This document shows positions 27,089-37,144 of a DNA stretch of 64,000 bases, piece by piece. The translations under genes were made by a program, and so were the position numbers. How positions within the stretch are numbered: position 1 is the first letter of the stretch; each line of letters begins with the position of its first letter. The stretch is from Companilactobacillus keshanensis (lineage in GTDB: Bacteria; Bacillota; Bacilli; Lactobacillales; Lactobacillaceae), in the NCBI RefSeq assembly GCF_003946205.1, contig NZ_RHOS01000002.1, positions 62,001 to 126,000 of the forward strand. Direction: 5' to 3'. The notes under the pieces were generated by a model. It saw only the letters and a program-made list of their open reading frames with translations, was not told the DNA's origin and ran no database searches.

Positions 27089-28582
27089 CTAGTTTTCCAA
27101 TATTATTTTTTGATCAGATATTTCATCGATCAAGTCTTTATCATGGTCGATCAGCAGCATCGTTGGATGCTGTTTTTTTATTGCATCGACAATTTGCTGA
27201 CGAGTGATAACGTCTAAAAAATTCAACGGCTCATCCCACAAATATAAATTTGCTTCTTGAGATAAACTGATTGCCAATGCGACCTTTCGTCTCTGACCTT
27301 GGCTCATACTTTCAACTGGTTGATCAAATAGATTTCTTTCAAATCCTAACTTACGCAAATTAGAAAAAATCATTTCTGGATCGATTTTCCTTTCCTCAGC
27401 AAGTTGTCTGATCTCACCAGTTAACTCATCTTCCTGAGCCAAATAAGATATTTTAATATTATTGGCGATCTTCAGTTCACCATTCTGCTTAAATGGTTGC
27501 TTAATACCTAAAATTTGTTTGAAGATGGTCGTCTTACCGATACCATTACGTCCGACTAATGAAACCACTTGATTAATCGGCACTTTGAAACTAGTTACTG
27601 GTGTCTTTAATTCATCATGGACTAATTCCAAGTTATCGACAACTACAAGGTTTTTAGGATGCGATACTGCTTGATAATTAAGTTTGATCGGTTCTTCGAT
27701 CTCGATATTTTTAAGCAAGCCTTGTTTCTTTTCGATCTCCGAATCAACACGTTTAGAAACTGTCTTAGCTTTCTTCATCATCTTGGCAGCTTTGTGACTA
27801 ATAAACCCCTTGTCGAGGTTAACTTTTTGTAAGCCAGTTTTATTCTTCTGCTTTTCAGATTGATTGGACCAATTTTCTCGTTTGACGGCTGTCTCATGCA
27901 GTCTTGAAATATCTTTTTGTAATTGTTCCTTTTCTTCTAACTGAGACGCATCTTGCCGACTCTTCTCTTGTTCCCAAACATCAAAGTTTCCTTTATAGAT
28001 ATCAATATTTTGACGATTGATCGAAATGACATGATCAATAACTTCATTCAAAAAGGTTTTATCGTGACTGATAACGATAAATCCTTGTTTACTCTTTAGA
28101 TAATCAGCGACGACCTTACGTCCCTCAATATCCAAATGGTTGGTTGGTTCGTCGATCAATTGAAAGCCATAGTCATCAATAAATAGAATCGCCAGCAAAA
28201 CTTTGGTCTGTTCTCCTGGACTAAGGGTCGAAAAGTCTTGCTCTAAAATGTCCGTTTTGGCTTGTAGTTTATCTAACTCCACTTCAATCTTCCAAAGATC
28301 GTAATCTTCCAAATCAGTCAATTCTTTGACGATTTCTACTGTGGGTCGATTTTTATCTGTGACGTCTTGTGGATAGTAATAGAAATTCAAGTTGGAAACA
28401 ATCTTGCCCTGATATGGTAATTTACCTAATAAAATTTTCATCAAGGTTGTCTTACCACGGCCATTACGACCAATCAAACCTAGTTTCCAACTTTCATCTA
28501 TTTGTAGATTAAGCGAATCAAACAAGTTGTCCACCATTTGATCATATTTATAACTCATATTTTCTATTTGAATAGTTCCCAT
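27089..28582 (-). CDS. ABC-F ATPase, Lsa-like ribosomal protection protein
   Basis: Two ABC ATPase domains and no membrane segment in 497 residues. Walker A motifs are GRNGRGKTT (near residue 40) and GRNGIGKTT (near 345). Signatures are LSPGEQ and MSQGQ, with an interdomain linker rich in Lys, Gln and Glu. Length and sequence fit the Lsa/Vga-type ABC-F group, which displaces lincosamides, pleuromutilins or streptogramin A from the ribosome; drug specificity here is inferred. The last Walker B reads LWDEPLNFLD, slightly off consensus. A terminator-like hairpin in the leader suggests antibiotic-responsive attenuation. Confidence 0.85.
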   Translation of the reverse strand: MGTIQIENMSYKYDQMVDNLFDSLNLQIDESWKLGLIGRNGRGKTTLMKILLGKLPYQGKIVSNLNFYYYPQDVTDKNRPTVEIVKELTDLEDYDLWKIEVELDKLQAKTDILEQDFSTLSPGEQTKVLLAILFIDDYGFQLIDEPTNHLDIEGRKVVADYLKSKQGFIVISHDKTFLNEVIDHVISINRQNIDIYKGNFDVWEQEKSRQDASQLEEKEQLQKDISRLHETAVKRENWSNQSEKQKNKTGLQKVNLDKGFISHKAAKMMKKAKTVSKRVDSEIEKKQGLLKNIEIEEPIKLNYQAVSHPKNLVVVDNLELVHDELKTPVTSFKVPINQVVSLVGRNGIGKTTIFKQILGIKQPFKQNGELKIANNIKISYLAQEDELTGEIRQLAEERKIDPEMIFSNLRKLGFERNLFDQPVESMSQGQRRKVALAISLSQEANLYLWDEPLNFLDVITRQQIVDAIKKQHPTMLLIDHDKDLIDEISDQKIILEN

Positions 28583-28625
28583 ATAGCATGCACTCCTTTG
28601 TGCATTTGACCAATTTTATTTCAAC

Positions 28626-28655
28626 AAAAAAGAACGCTACATAAACAGCGTTCTT
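28626..28655 (-). promoter_or_regulatory. Terminator hairpin in the leader of the ABC-F gene (possible attenuator)
   Basis: AAGAACGCT (28655-28647 on the transcript) pairs with AGCGTTCTT (28638-28630), followed by six U. It is 44 bases before the ABC-F start and 168 bases after murA. It could end murA transcription, but ABC-F resistance genes often carry such hairpins as leader attenuators. I saw no convincing leader peptide with an SD. Confidence 0.55.
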
Positions 28656-28822
28656 CCGTTTTAAATATTACAGGAAGGCGCAGTTGTAGAAATAAAGTCG
28701 AAGTCAAATTACACAGTTATTTTGTATAATTTAAAATTTCAACTTAATTTCTCAACGGCTGCACTCCCTTTCTTGTTTTAATCTAGAAATAAATTTACCA
28801 ACATAATATTAATTTGTCAATA

Positions 28823-30097
28823 TTAAATTAAATCATCTGTCCCGACTAATGCGACATCTGCTGATAAAGCACGTAATTTTTTAACAACCTGATCATATCC
28901 ACGAAGAATATTTTCAGCGTTGTTTATCACAGTTTGACCATCAGCAACTAATCCAGCAATCATCAAGCAAGCTCCAGCGCGGATTTCTTCAGCTGATACC
29001 TCGGCACCTTGTAAGTGTGCTCCACCCCTAACCAAGATCAAATCATCTTCACTAGTGATATTAGCACCCATTTTATTCAATTCCGTAATATGTTTAACTC
29101 GCTTAGGATAAATGGTATCTATCACCATTGCTTCACCACTTGCTTGCATCAATAACGGCGTTATAGGCTGTTGCAGATCCGTCGCAAAACCTGGATATGG
29201 CATCGTTTTAATATTAACCGACTTTAGATTAGTTGCTTCTTTTACATAAATACTGTCTTCACCAATATCTAAGTTTACGCCCATTTCATCAAGCTTAGCG
29301 ATAAAAGCATCCAAATGTTCGCTGATAATATTCTTTACTAAAATCCCACCACCATTGGCTGCAGCTAAGCTCAAATAGGTTCCTGCTTCAATGCGATCGG
29401 GAATAATTGTATGAGCATTATTTGAACGAAGGCTATCTACACCTTCAATTCGGATAGTTTCAGTACCTACACCACGGATCACTGCTCCCATGTTGTTCAA
29501 AAAAGTTGCTAAGTCAATAATCTCTGGTTCTTTTGCTGCATTTTCGATCACGGTTGTTCCTTTGGCCTTTACGGCTGCCAAAATAACATTGATAGTTGCA
29601 CCAACTGAAACCATGTCTAAGAAAATCTTAGCGCCCTTCAAACCGCCGTTTGGAGTCGTAATAATGATTTGTCCATGTTTATTTTCAACATGTGCCCCAA
29701 GTGCTTCAAAGCCTTTGATATGTTGATCAATAGGACGAGGTCCAATGTCATCCCCACCGGGGAAACCTACCACTGCTTTGCCAAAACGGCCTAACATGGC
29801 ACCCATAAAGTAGTATGAAGCACGCAAACTACTTACTTTACCGCTAGGCAATTCCGCAAAATGAATCTGTGTCGGATCAATCTTTAATACATCATCTTCC
29901 ATTGAAGAAGAAACGTTCATATCCTGTAAAATTGAACGTAAGTTTTTAACATCTCTAATTTGTGGCACTGAATCTAATACCACAGGAGTATCTGACAAAA
30001 TTGCGGCTGGGATAAGCGCTACTGTGCTATTCTTAGCGCCTCCGATCGTAACTTCACCTGATAACTTTTTCCCACCATTTATTACAAGTTTTTGCAT
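28823..30097 (-). CDS. murA: UDP-N-acetylglucosamine 1-carboxyvinyltransferase (MurA2 type), Asp in place of the fosfomycin-target Cys
   Basis: First committed step of peptidoglycan synthesis: transfer of enolpyruvate from PEP to UDP-GlcNAc. 424 residues with K22/N23 in GGAKNS and the RASYYFMGA segment. In the active-site loop the usual GGCAIG is GGDDIG, so residue 116 is Asp where E. coli has Cys115. The same change makes mycobacterial MurA insensitive to fosfomycin, and it is also common among lactobacilli as far as I recall. It lies 30 bases downstream of pyrG. Confidence 0.93.
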   Translation of the reverse strand: MQKLVINGGKKLSGEVTIGGAKNSTVALIPAAILSDTPVVLDSVPQIRDVKNLRSILQDMNVSSSMEDDVLKIDPTQIHFAELPSGKVSSLRASYYFMGAMLGRFGKAVVGFPGGDDIGPRPIDQHIKGFEALGAHVENKHGQIIITTPNGGLKGAKIFLDMVSVGATINVILAAVKAKGTTVIENAAKEPEIIDLATFLNNMGAVIRGVGTETIRIEGVDSLRSNNAHTIIPDRIEAGTYLSLAAANGGGILVKNIISEHLDAFIAKLDEMGVNLDIGEDSIYVKEATNLKSVNIKTMPYPGFATDLQQPITPLLMQASGEAMVIDTIYPKRVKHITELNKMGANITSEDDLILVRGGAHLQGAEVSAEEIRAGACLMIAGLVADGQTVINNAENILRGYDQVVKKLRALSADVALVGTDDLI

Positions 30098-30127
30098 AAG
30101 CTTTTCCCTAACTATTATTGACTAATA

Positions 30128-31741
30128 CTACATATTTTCTTCATCAAGACCAGATGCAGCGCCGATAAACGCCTTGAATAATCCCTCTGGCTTTGTTGGT
30201 CTGGATAGGAATTCAGGATGATATTGCACAGCAATGTGAAACTTGTTTTCTGGGATCTCGATAATTTCTACCAAACGATTGTCAGGTGAAACACCAGAGA
30301 AACTTAGTCCAAGATCTTCAAATTGTTTGCGATAATCATTATTAAATTCATATCTGTGTCTGTGTCTTTCTTGGATAACTGATTGATTGCCATAAGCTTC
30401 AGCAGTCTTTGTACCTGGTTTTAATTTACATGGGTAAGCGCCCAAACGTAATGTACCACCACGGTTTTCAAGATCTTTCTTGTCAGCCATGATATCAATG
30501 ATCTTATTGTCACCGTCAGCATCAACTTCACCAGTTGTGGCATCGGAAATACCGGCAACGTTTCTAGCAAATTCAATACTTGCCATCTGCATACCTAAAC
30601 AAATTCCAAAGAATGGAACATCGTTTTCACGGGCATACTTAATGGTTGTGATCATTCCTTCTAGTCCGCGACTACCAAAACCGCCAGGTACTAGAAGACC
30701 ATCAGCATCCTTTAGAAGTTCAGCAACGTTATCTTCTGTTATTTCGTCGGCTGAGATCTTCTTTAATTCTATATCAGTATTATATACATATCCAGCAGAA
30801 CGAAGTGCTTCTGTAACAGAAATATAAGCATCTTGTAACTTTGTGTACTTACCGACCAAAGTAATCTTTGTAGTATGTTTCAAATTATGGACACGATTTA
30901 CCAACTTGTTCCAGTTGCCCATGTCAGCTTCTTTAGTATTCAAGTGCAAGTAACGACATACAATATCATCAAAATCTTGTGCTTGAAGGTTCAAAGGAAT
31001 ATCGTAAAGTGATTCAGCATCACGTGATTCAATAACAGCTTCTGAATCAACATCACAGAATGATGCAATCTTGTCTTTCATACTTTGTGGCATTTCTTGT
31101 TCTGTACGAACAACCAAAATATTAGGTTGGATTCCGATACCACGTAGTTCTTTAACACTGTGTTGTGTTGGCTTAGTCTTCATTTCACCAGCAGCTCTTA
31201 AATATGGAACTAAAGAAGTATGGATGTAGACGACATTTTCTGAACCAACTTCTGACTTCATTTGACGCAATGCTTCAAGATATGGAAGTGATTCGATATC
31301 ACCTACAGTACCACCGACTTCTGTAATGATTACATCTGAGTCTGTAGTAGTAGCAGCACGCATAATTTTTTGTTTGATCATATCTGTAATATGTGGAATA
31401 ACCTGTACAGTAGCACCGTTATAATCACCACGACGTTCACGACGAATTACTTCAGAATAAATCTTTCCGGTTGTAACGTTGGAATACTTATTAAGATCAT
31501 TATCGATAAATCTTTCATAGTGCCCAAGGTCAAGATCGGTTTCTGTACCATCGTTTGTTACATAAACTTCACCGTGTTGATAAGGACTCATAGTTCCTGG
31601 GTCCACATTGATATAAGGGTCAAATTTTTGCATCGTTACCTTAAGTCCGCGATTTTTTAATAATCTACCGAGGGATGCAGCAACGATACCCTTGCCAAGA
31701 GATGAAACAACTCCACCTGTAATAAAAATATATTTAGTCAT
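30128..31741 (-). CDS. pyrG: CTP synthase
   Basis: It aminates UTP to CTP with glutamine. 537 residues: an N-terminal synthetase domain ([13 protein letters not shown]), then a class I glutamine amidotransferase domain with the nucleophile in GICLGMQ and the HPEF histidine/glutamate. The start is ATG 31741 behind GGAGG; an in-frame GTG at 31753 overlaps the SD and is rejected. It has a CTP-sensitive type leader. Confidence 0.97.
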   Translation of the reverse strand: MTKYIFITGGVVSSLGKGIVAASLGRLLKNRGLKVTMQKFDPYINVDPGTMSPYQHGEVYVTNDGTETDLDLGHYERFIDNDLNKYSNVTTGKIYSEVIRRERRGDYNGATVQVIPHITDMIKQKIMRAATTTDSDVIITEVGGTVGDIESLPYLEALRQMKSEVGSENVVYIHTSLVPYLRAAGEMKTKPTQHSVKELRGIGIQPNILVVRTEQEMPQSMKDKIASFCDVDSEAVIESRDAESLYDIPLNLQAQDFDDIVCRYLHLNTKEADMGNWNKLVNRVHNLKHTTKITLVGKYTKLQDAYISVTEALRSAGYVYNTDIELKKISADEITEDNVAELLKDADGLLVPGGFGSRGLEGMITTIKYARENDVPFFGICLGMQMASIEFARNVAGISDATTGEVDADGDNKIIDIMADKKDLENRGGTLRLGAYPCKLKPGTKTAEAYGNQSVIQERHRHRYEFNNDYRKQFEDLGLSFSGVSPDNRLVEIIEIPENKFHIAVQYHPEFLSRPTKPEGLFKAFIGAASGLDEENM

Positions 31742-31790
31742 ATTTTCCTCCACATACTATTGCTATTTTTGAAAGGGATTTCTTAAATAA

Positions 31791-31890
31791 AAATAAAAAA
31801 GTCCCCTATTCACACTGAACAGGGAACTTGTAATTAGACAATCTAATAGAGCCCAAACATTATAATACTGTTATATAACTCAATCGTCAA
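31791..31890 (-). promoter_or_regulatory. pyrG promoter, GGGCUC initiation region and attenuator
   Basis: On the minus strand, TTGACG (31890-31885) and TATTAT (31867-31862) with a 17-base spacer place the start at GGGCTC (from 31854). About 25 bases later a terminator (31829-31799) pairs AAGTTCCCTGTTCA with TGAATAGGGGACTT, followed by six U. In Bacillus subtilis the same layout senses CTP: low CTP causes reiterative G addition at GGGC, and the poly-G start then pairs with the C/U-rich side of the stem to prevent termination. The match supports the same control here. Confidence 0.85.
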
Positions 31891-31907
31891 ACTTTTAATC
31901 TATAAAT

Positions 31908-32546
31908 TTAGATGTCATCGTTTTCATCATCGTCATCGTCGTCGTCATCATCGTCTTCTTCGTTTAAGTCGATGTCTGCATCAGCGTCGTCACTGTCAAA
32001 TTCAGTTAATTGACCTTCAATACCATCATCTAGACCTGTATCCTTTTCATCATCACTGTCATCATCAACAGCTAAATCAGAATTGGTGAATTTAGATAAG
32101 TCAGGACCACTTGTTGTGTCTTCACCCTCGTCATCGTCATCCATTTCATTTACTTCTAGATCACTATCGTAGTCAATTACGTCGTCATCCTCATCATCAT
32201 CACTCAAGAAAGCGTTAACCTTTTGAGCTGCCTTGTGAGTATTTTCAGTTCCGTTATCCTCAGGATGATTAACTTCCTCATCAACAGAATCAAATGGATA
32301 CCATTCACGCAATCCCCAGACATTTTCTCCAAGCGAGAGAAAACTGCCGTCATTATTCAAATCGGTATAAAATTGTGGAAGACCTTCTTTAATCTGATCA
32401 TCAGTCTTACCTAAATAATCTTGAATTTTATTAACAATGTTAGAGAAGTTCATAGCTTCTTTGTTATTATTATCAAGGATTTCGTAGGCTACCTCAATTA
32501 GAGAAAGCTCCTCTTTATTTTGATTCTTGAATTTTTCAAGTTCCAA
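31908..32546 (-). CDS. rpoE: RNA polymerase delta subunit
   Basis: The delta factor raises specificity and recycling of Gram-positive RNA polymerase. 212 residues: the N-terminal ~90 are the folded HARE-type domain, and the rest is an almost pure Asp/Glu tail, typical for RpoE. I choose a TTG start at 32546 (MELEKFKN) because GAAAGGACG lies 8 bases upstream. The longer version from 32585 has no SD, and its first 13 residues do not fit the family. It is upstream of pyrG, the conserved Firmicute order. Confidence 0.94.
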   Translation of the reverse strand: MELEKFKNQNKEELSLIEVAYEILDNNNKEAMNFSNIVNKIQDYLGKTDDQIKEGLPQFYTDLNNDGSFLSLGENVWGLREWYPFDSVDEEVNHPEDNGTENTHKAAQKVNAFLSDDDEDDDVIDYDSDLEVNEMDDDDEGEDTTSGPDLSKFTNSDLAVDDDSDDEKDTGLDDGIEGQLTEFDSDDADADIDLNEEDDDDDDDDDDENDDI

Positions 32547-32591
32547 ACGGTACACGTCCTTTCGCAGCGTCTTACTACTAATCATATCTAG

Positions 32592-33032
32592 CTACGCCTT
32601 AAAAATCAATCTAAACTTATAATTTCCTACTATATTATTATCGTAAATCAAGTCATAATCAATGTTTATTTTTCCTGAAAGCGGTCTATCGAGAATTTCT
32701 ACTTGAGAATTTCTTGTAAAAGTCTGCAATGGCATGATTCCATACTCTGTTTGCAGATGTCCGCTATTATGTTCTTGATTCGTGAAATATAGTAATGAAG
32801 CCAAGTTTGTAGCTTCAGCAACACGCTTTAAATGAATCTCTCCGTTATCAGCGACCTTTACCATTATTTTAGCTTGATCGTTGTTTTCAAGTTTTTCGTT
32901 AAAGCGTAAATAAGTTGAACTTCCAACACGAGTTAATTTACCAAGTTCGGAAATTCTAGTATGCGTCAATTCCCCTGCTTGAGAAACCTCCATATTCAAC
33001 TCTACATTTACATCTAAACTATTATTTTCCAA
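32592..33032 (-). CDS. DUF1934 (YwiB-like) family protein
   Basis: 146 residues, mostly beta strand by eye, no signal peptide. It resembles the DUF1934/YwiB family, a small calycin-like barrel often encoded next to rpoE in lactobacilli. The function is unknown. The start is TTG (33030-33032) with AGAGGCG upstream. It ends 45 bases before rpoE and probably forms an operon with it. Confidence 0.75.
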   Translation of the reverse strand: MENNSLDVNVELNMEVSQAGELTHTRISELGKLTRVGSSTYLRFNEKLENNDQAKIMVKVADNGEIHLKRVAEATNLASLLYFTNQEHNSGHLQTEYGIMPLQTFTRNSQVEILDRPLSGKINIDYDLIYDNNIVGNYKFRLIFKA

Positions 33033-33096
33033 TATATAGCGCCTCTACATGATAAAATTAAAATAACAATTATATTTAGAAGAAGTGATCCCGTCA

Positions 33097-33912
33097 ATGA
33101 ACAATACAATATTATTATACGACCAACAAATACAAAAAGATGAAGAAATGCTCAATCCATTTGCAGATACTGGAGCCATTTTGCGTTTTGTTTCCGAAAG
33201 CAAAATGCCAGTGGCCCATTTCTGGACGACACCGCCAACTGTAATTCTAGGACTGCAAGACCAACGTTTAAGTAATCTTCAAGGTGGACTAAAAAGTTTA
33301 GCCGACAAAGATTATATCTACTATGTTCGCAATTCAGGTGGTCTCGGAGTCGTAACAGATGACGGGATCTTAAATTTCACGTTATTTTTACCTGATAAAA
33401 ACAATATCACAATTGACCAAGCATATGAAGAAATGCACAAAATAATGCAACATGCTTTTTCAAAAGATATTGTTACTGGTACGATCGAGCGCTCTTATTG
33501 TCCAGGAACTTATGATTTAAGTATCAATGATAAAAAGATCGCCGGTATTTCTCAACGACGTTCTGGCGATGGTGTGGCGATCATGGCCTATATCAGTATC
33601 ACTGGTAATCAAAAGAAGCGTTCTCAACTCATGAAAGATTTTTATGAGATAAGTGATTATCCCGTCAACGAAAAAATCGGCTTTCCTAAGATAGATATTC
33701 ACTGCATGGAAGGTCTTGATAGTTTACTGAATCAAGATTTAACGATCGACATGGCTAAGAAAAAAATTCTCGATACGATCGAACAAACATATACGATCGA
33801 TCGTTCGCAATTCAATATCGTTCAAAAATCAGTTCCTTATCTCGACGCTTATCAGCAAACAATGGAAGACTTGATCTACAAAAACAATAAATTAGCGGAG
33901 GTCAATGAATGA
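33097..33912 (+). CDS. Lipoate-protein ligase family protein, LipL-like amidotransferase
   Basis: 271 residues of the BPL/LplA fold. The segment SYCPGTYDLS carries a cysteine and is followed by KKIAGISQRR, the lysine region. A cysteine here is typical of LipL, which moves octanoyl or lipoyl groups from GcvH to other proteins, rather than of ATP-using LplA. Activity is inferred. ATG 33097 is preferred to the GTG at 33085. The stop overlaps the next start as ATGA. Confidence 0.75.
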   Translation: MNNTILLYDQQIQKDEEMLNPFADTGAILRFVSESKMPVAHFWTTPPTVILGLQDQRLSNLQGGLKSLADKDYIYYVRNSGGLGVVTDDGILNFTLFLPDKNNITIDQAYEEMHKIMQHAFSKDIVTGTIERSYCPGTYDLSINDKKIAGISQRRSGDGVAIMAYISITGNQKKRSQLMKDFYEISDYPVNEKIGFPKIDIHCMEGLDSLLNQDLTIDMAKKKILDTIEQTYTIDRSQFNIVQKSVPYLDAYQQTMEDLIYKNNKLAEVNE

Positions 33913-35243
33913 AAATTCAAATGTTGCCAAGAGAAAAGGTCTTTCGTGACCCGATCCACAATTACATCCATGTTCAACACAAAGTTATCTTAGATTTGAT
34001 CAATACTAAAGAATTTCAACGCCTGCGACGTATCAAACAATTGGGTACATCGTCATTTACTTTTCAAGGTGCTGAACATTCTCGTTTCACACACTGTATG
34101 GGTGTCTATGAAATTACTCGTCAGATCTGTGACAACTTTCAAAGAAATTACCCATCAAAAGAATCCGGCGATGGTCTTTGGAACGACGATGAGAGAATCG
34201 TTGCACTATGTGCTGCTTTATTACACGATTTAGGTCATGGTCCCTACTCCCATACCTTTGAACATATCTTTGATACTGATCACGAAATGTGGACTCAAAA
34301 AATTATCACTTCACCAGAAACGGAGATCAATCAGATCTTAAAACAAGTCTCTGATGATTTCCCTGAAAAAGTGGCTAGTGTTATCGACCATACCTATCCT
34401 AATCCACAAGTTGTACAAATGATCTCTAGTCAAATTGATGCCGATCGCATGGATTACTTATTACGTGATGCTTACTTTACTGGAACTAAATACGGTATGT
34501 TTGATCTTACAAGAATTTTACGTGTCATGCGTCCTTATAATAAAGGAATTGCCTTTGACAATGACGGTATGCACGCGGTCGAAGATTATGTGCTATGTCG
34601 TTTCCAAATGTACCAACAAATATATTTTCATCCCGTATCACGTGGTATGGAAGTTGTTTTAACTAAGTTATTGCAACGTGCAAAAGATCTATATGAACAC
34701 AACCAAATGAATGGCTTTGAAATGCCCAGCCTGCTAGTTCCCTTCTTTACTGGTAACGTCAGTATCAACGACTATCTATCACTTGATGATGGAATTTTAA
34801 ATACCTACTTTACGCTCTGGCAAAATTATCCGGATGAGATCCTCAAAGATCTTGCATACCGATTCTTAAGTCGTAAACCATTTAAGTCGGCCCAATACAA
34901 TTCTGATACCAAAGAAAAATTACCTGAATTGGCTGATTTAGTTGAGAGTGCTGGTTTTGATAAAGATTATTACACAGCCATCAACACTAGTTTTGATTTG
35001 CCATATGATATTTACAATCCCAGACAGCACAAACGTAAAACTCAAATTGAGATCATGCAAGATGATGGTTCCTTGATTGAACTTTCAACGATTAGCCGTT
35101 TAGTCAATGCTCTAACTGGAAAGATCAGTGGAGATGAAAGATTCTATTTTCCTAAATCCATGATAGTAGAACATTCAAACGATATCTTTAGTGACCATTA
35201 TCGAGCATTTAAAGGTCATATCCATAACGATATGATCGTTTAA
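33909..35243 (+). CDS. HD-domain phosphohydrolase (YwfO-like)
   Basis: 444 residues. The HD metal site is visible: H in RFTHCMG, then LLHDLGHGPYSHTFEH, with further Asp in SQIDADRMDYLLRD. This layout is that of the SAMHD1-like dNTPase group represented by YwfO of B. subtilis and EF1143 of Enterococcus. It probably hydrolyses dNTPs or related nucleotides (inference). It is translationally coupled to the LipL-like gene by a four-base overlap. Confidence 0.85.
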   Translation: MKIQMLPREKVFRDPIHNYIHVQHKVILDLINTKEFQRLRRIKQLGTSSFTFQGAEHSRFTHCMGVYEITRQICDNFQRNYPSKESGDGLWNDDERIVALCAALLHDLGHGPYSHTFEHIFDTDHEMWTQKIITSPETEINQILKQVSDDFPEKVASVIDHTYPNPQVVQMISSQIDADRMDYLLRDAYFTGTKYGMFDLTRILRVMRPYNKGIAFDNDGMHAVEDYVLCRFQMYQQIYFHPVSRGMEVVLTKLLQRAKDLYEHNQMNGFEMPSLLVPFFTGNVSINDYLSLDDGILNTYFTLWQNYPDEILKDLAYRFLSRKPFKSAQYNSDTKEKLPELADLVESAGFDKDYYTAINTSFDLPYDIYNPRQHKRKTQIEIMQDDGSLIELSTISRLVNALTGKISGDERFYFPKSMIVEHSNDIFSDHYRAFKGHIHNDMIV

Positions 35244-35255
35244 TTTTATTTCAGT

Positions 35256-35304
35256 TTGAAACGCTTTCAACTTTTGGCTTATTTTAATAGAATGTAATTA
35301 TAAT
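35256..35304 (+). promoter_or_regulatory. glpD/glpO promoter with cre-like palindrome
   Basis: TTGAAACGCTTTCAA (35256-35270) is a palindrome that matches the CcpA cre consensus at 13 of 14 positions when read on the minus strand. It is followed by TTGGCT (35274-35279) and TATAAT (35299-35304), 19 bases apart. Catabolite repression of glycerol-3-phosphate oxidation would be expected in a lactobacillus. Confidence 0.6.
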
Positions 35305-35324
35305 CTTCAAGGAGGAGCTTATTT

Positions 35325-37028
35325 ATGAAAGAATTTTCAAATACGACTCGAATCGATAATTTGAAATCTATGCAAGATCAAGAATTAGATCTTTTGGTCA
35401 TTGGTGGCGGAATAACTGGTAGTGGTATTGCCCTTGACGCCCAGACCCGTGGTCTCAAAACTGGACTCTTGGAAATGCGTGATTTTGCTTCTGGTACTTC
35501 TAGCCGTTCAACTAAATTAGTTCACGGCGGCTTGCGTTATTTGAAACAAGCAGCAATTAATGAAGTTCATGAAGTTGGGAGTGAACGTGCCATTGTTTAT
35601 AACAATGCTCCACAGATCACTACTCCCTTAAAAATGATGCTCCCCTTTTATTATGGTGGAACATTTGGACCATTCACCACTTCGATCGGTTTAGATGTTT
35701 ATGACCGTTTAGCTCAAGTAAAGTCGTCTGAACGTAAATATATGCTTGATCCCAAAAAGACTTTAGAGAGAGAACCATATATCAAAGGTGAAAATCTCAA
35801 AGGTTCAGGTGTCTATGTCGAATATCGTACTGACGACGCTAGACTAACTTTGGAAGTGGTTAAGAAAGCTAATGAAGAAGGTTCCTTGATTGCTAATTAC
35901 ACCAAAGTAACTGGATTATTATACGACAGTCAAAACAAAGTCTGTGGGGTCATATTCAAAGATTTAATTTCCGGTACTACTGGTGAAATATTCGCCAAAA
36001 AAATTGTTAATGCCTGCGGACCTTGGGTCGATGAGATCAGAGAAATGGATGGTTCAAATGTCGGCAAACACTTGCATCTAACAAAAGGTATCCATTTAGT
36101 TATTGATCACGAGAAATTTCCGATTTCAAACTCCATTTATTTCGATACACCATTCCACGATAATAGAATGATGTTTGCCATCCCTCGTGAAGGTAAAACT
36201 TACATTGGAACAACTGATACGACTTGGAATGAAGATCCTAAAGAACCAGATATCACAGTTAGAGATGTCACCTATATTCTAGCTGCTGCCAATCAGATGT
36301 TCGATCTTCCGCAAGCATTGACACCAGAAGATGTTGAATCTGGTTGGTCAGGCGTTCGTCCTTTGATCCAAGAGGAAGGTAAGTCACCTTCTGAAATATC
36401 TCGTAAAGATGAAATATTCCAGTCAAATTCCAATCTACTTTCAATTGCTGGCGGCAAACTAACTGGTTATCGTAAAATGGCTGAAAAAATTGTCGATCTC
36501 GTAGCACATCAATTAGATGATGAGGGCGACTATGAATATAAACCCGTTCAGACAGAGAATTTAACTCTATCAGGTGGTGATGTTGGCGGTGATTCAGGCT
36601 GGTTATCATTCTACGATAAAATGGCTCAAGAAGGTGTCGTAAACTATGATCTCGAACGTGAAGAAGCTGAACAACTGGTTCAAAGATATGGATCAAATAT
36701 TTTAACCGTTTATAAACTTCTATCAAAAGATGCCTCAAAGGATAATTTACCTAGGATCGATTGGGCAATGTTACAGTATGGACTTCAATTTGAAATGGTT
36801 GAACATCCTATCGACTATCTTTTACGTCGCAGCAGCCAAATGTTATTTGATATTGAACACGAAAAAGAAATCCAGGCACCTGTTATCGACTACATGTCCG
36901 ATTTTTATCATTGGGATGTTGACACAAAGCAAGCTATGACTGATGAAGCAAACAAGAAATTACACCTCACTGAATTACGTGATGTTAAAAATGCATACAA
37001 AGAACATATCGCAAAAATTACTGAATAA
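35325..37028 (+). CDS. glpD: FAD-dependent glycerol-3-phosphate dehydrogenase/oxidase
   Basis: It oxidises glycerol-3-phosphate to dihydroxyacetone phosphate, with oxygen (GlpO, releasing H2O2) or another acceptor. 567 residues with the FAD motif GGGITGSGIALDA, the SSRSTKLVHGGLRYL segment near residue 65, and GTTDT near 300. It is shorter than streptococcal GlpO (~608), so GlpD-type is possible; oxidase versus dehydrogenase cannot be decided here. GGAGGAG precedes the ATG. No glpK or glpF is adjacent. Confidence 0.88.
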   Translation: MKEFSNTTRIDNLKSMQDQELDLLVIGGGITGSGIALDAQTRGLKTGLLEMRDFASGTSSRSTKLVHGGLRYLKQAAINEVHEVGSERAIVYNNAPQITTPLKMMLPFYYGGTFGPFTTSIGLDVYDRLAQVKSSERKYMLDPKKTLEREPYIKGENLKGSGVYVEYRTDDARLTLEVVKKANEEGSLIANYTKVTGLLYDSQNKVCGVIFKDLISGTTGEIFAKKIVNACGPWVDEIREMDGSNVGKHLHLTKGIHLVIDHEKFPISNSIYFDTPFHDNRMMFAIPREGKTYIGTTDTTWNEDPKEPDITVRDVTYILAAANQMFDLPQALTPEDVESGWSGVRPLIQEEGKSPSEISRKDEIFQSNSNLLSIAGGKLTGYRKMAEKIVDLVAHQLDDEGDYEYKPVQTENLTLSGGDVGGDSGWLSFYDKMAQEGVVNYDLEREEAEQLVQRYGSNILTVYKLLSKDASKDNLPRIDWAMLQYGLQFEMVEHPIDYLLRRSSQMLFDIEHEKEIQAPVIDYMSDFYHWDVDTKQAMTDEANKKLHLTELRDVKNAYKEHIAKITE

Positions 37029-37144
37029 ATAAATTTAAATAAAATTCTGATTACATCCCCTTTTAAAAACTTAAAAATATAGTAAAGTTGTTGTTGTACT
37101 TTTAATCAACAATAAAGTAACAACGAAGAAGGAGATTGCGCGAC

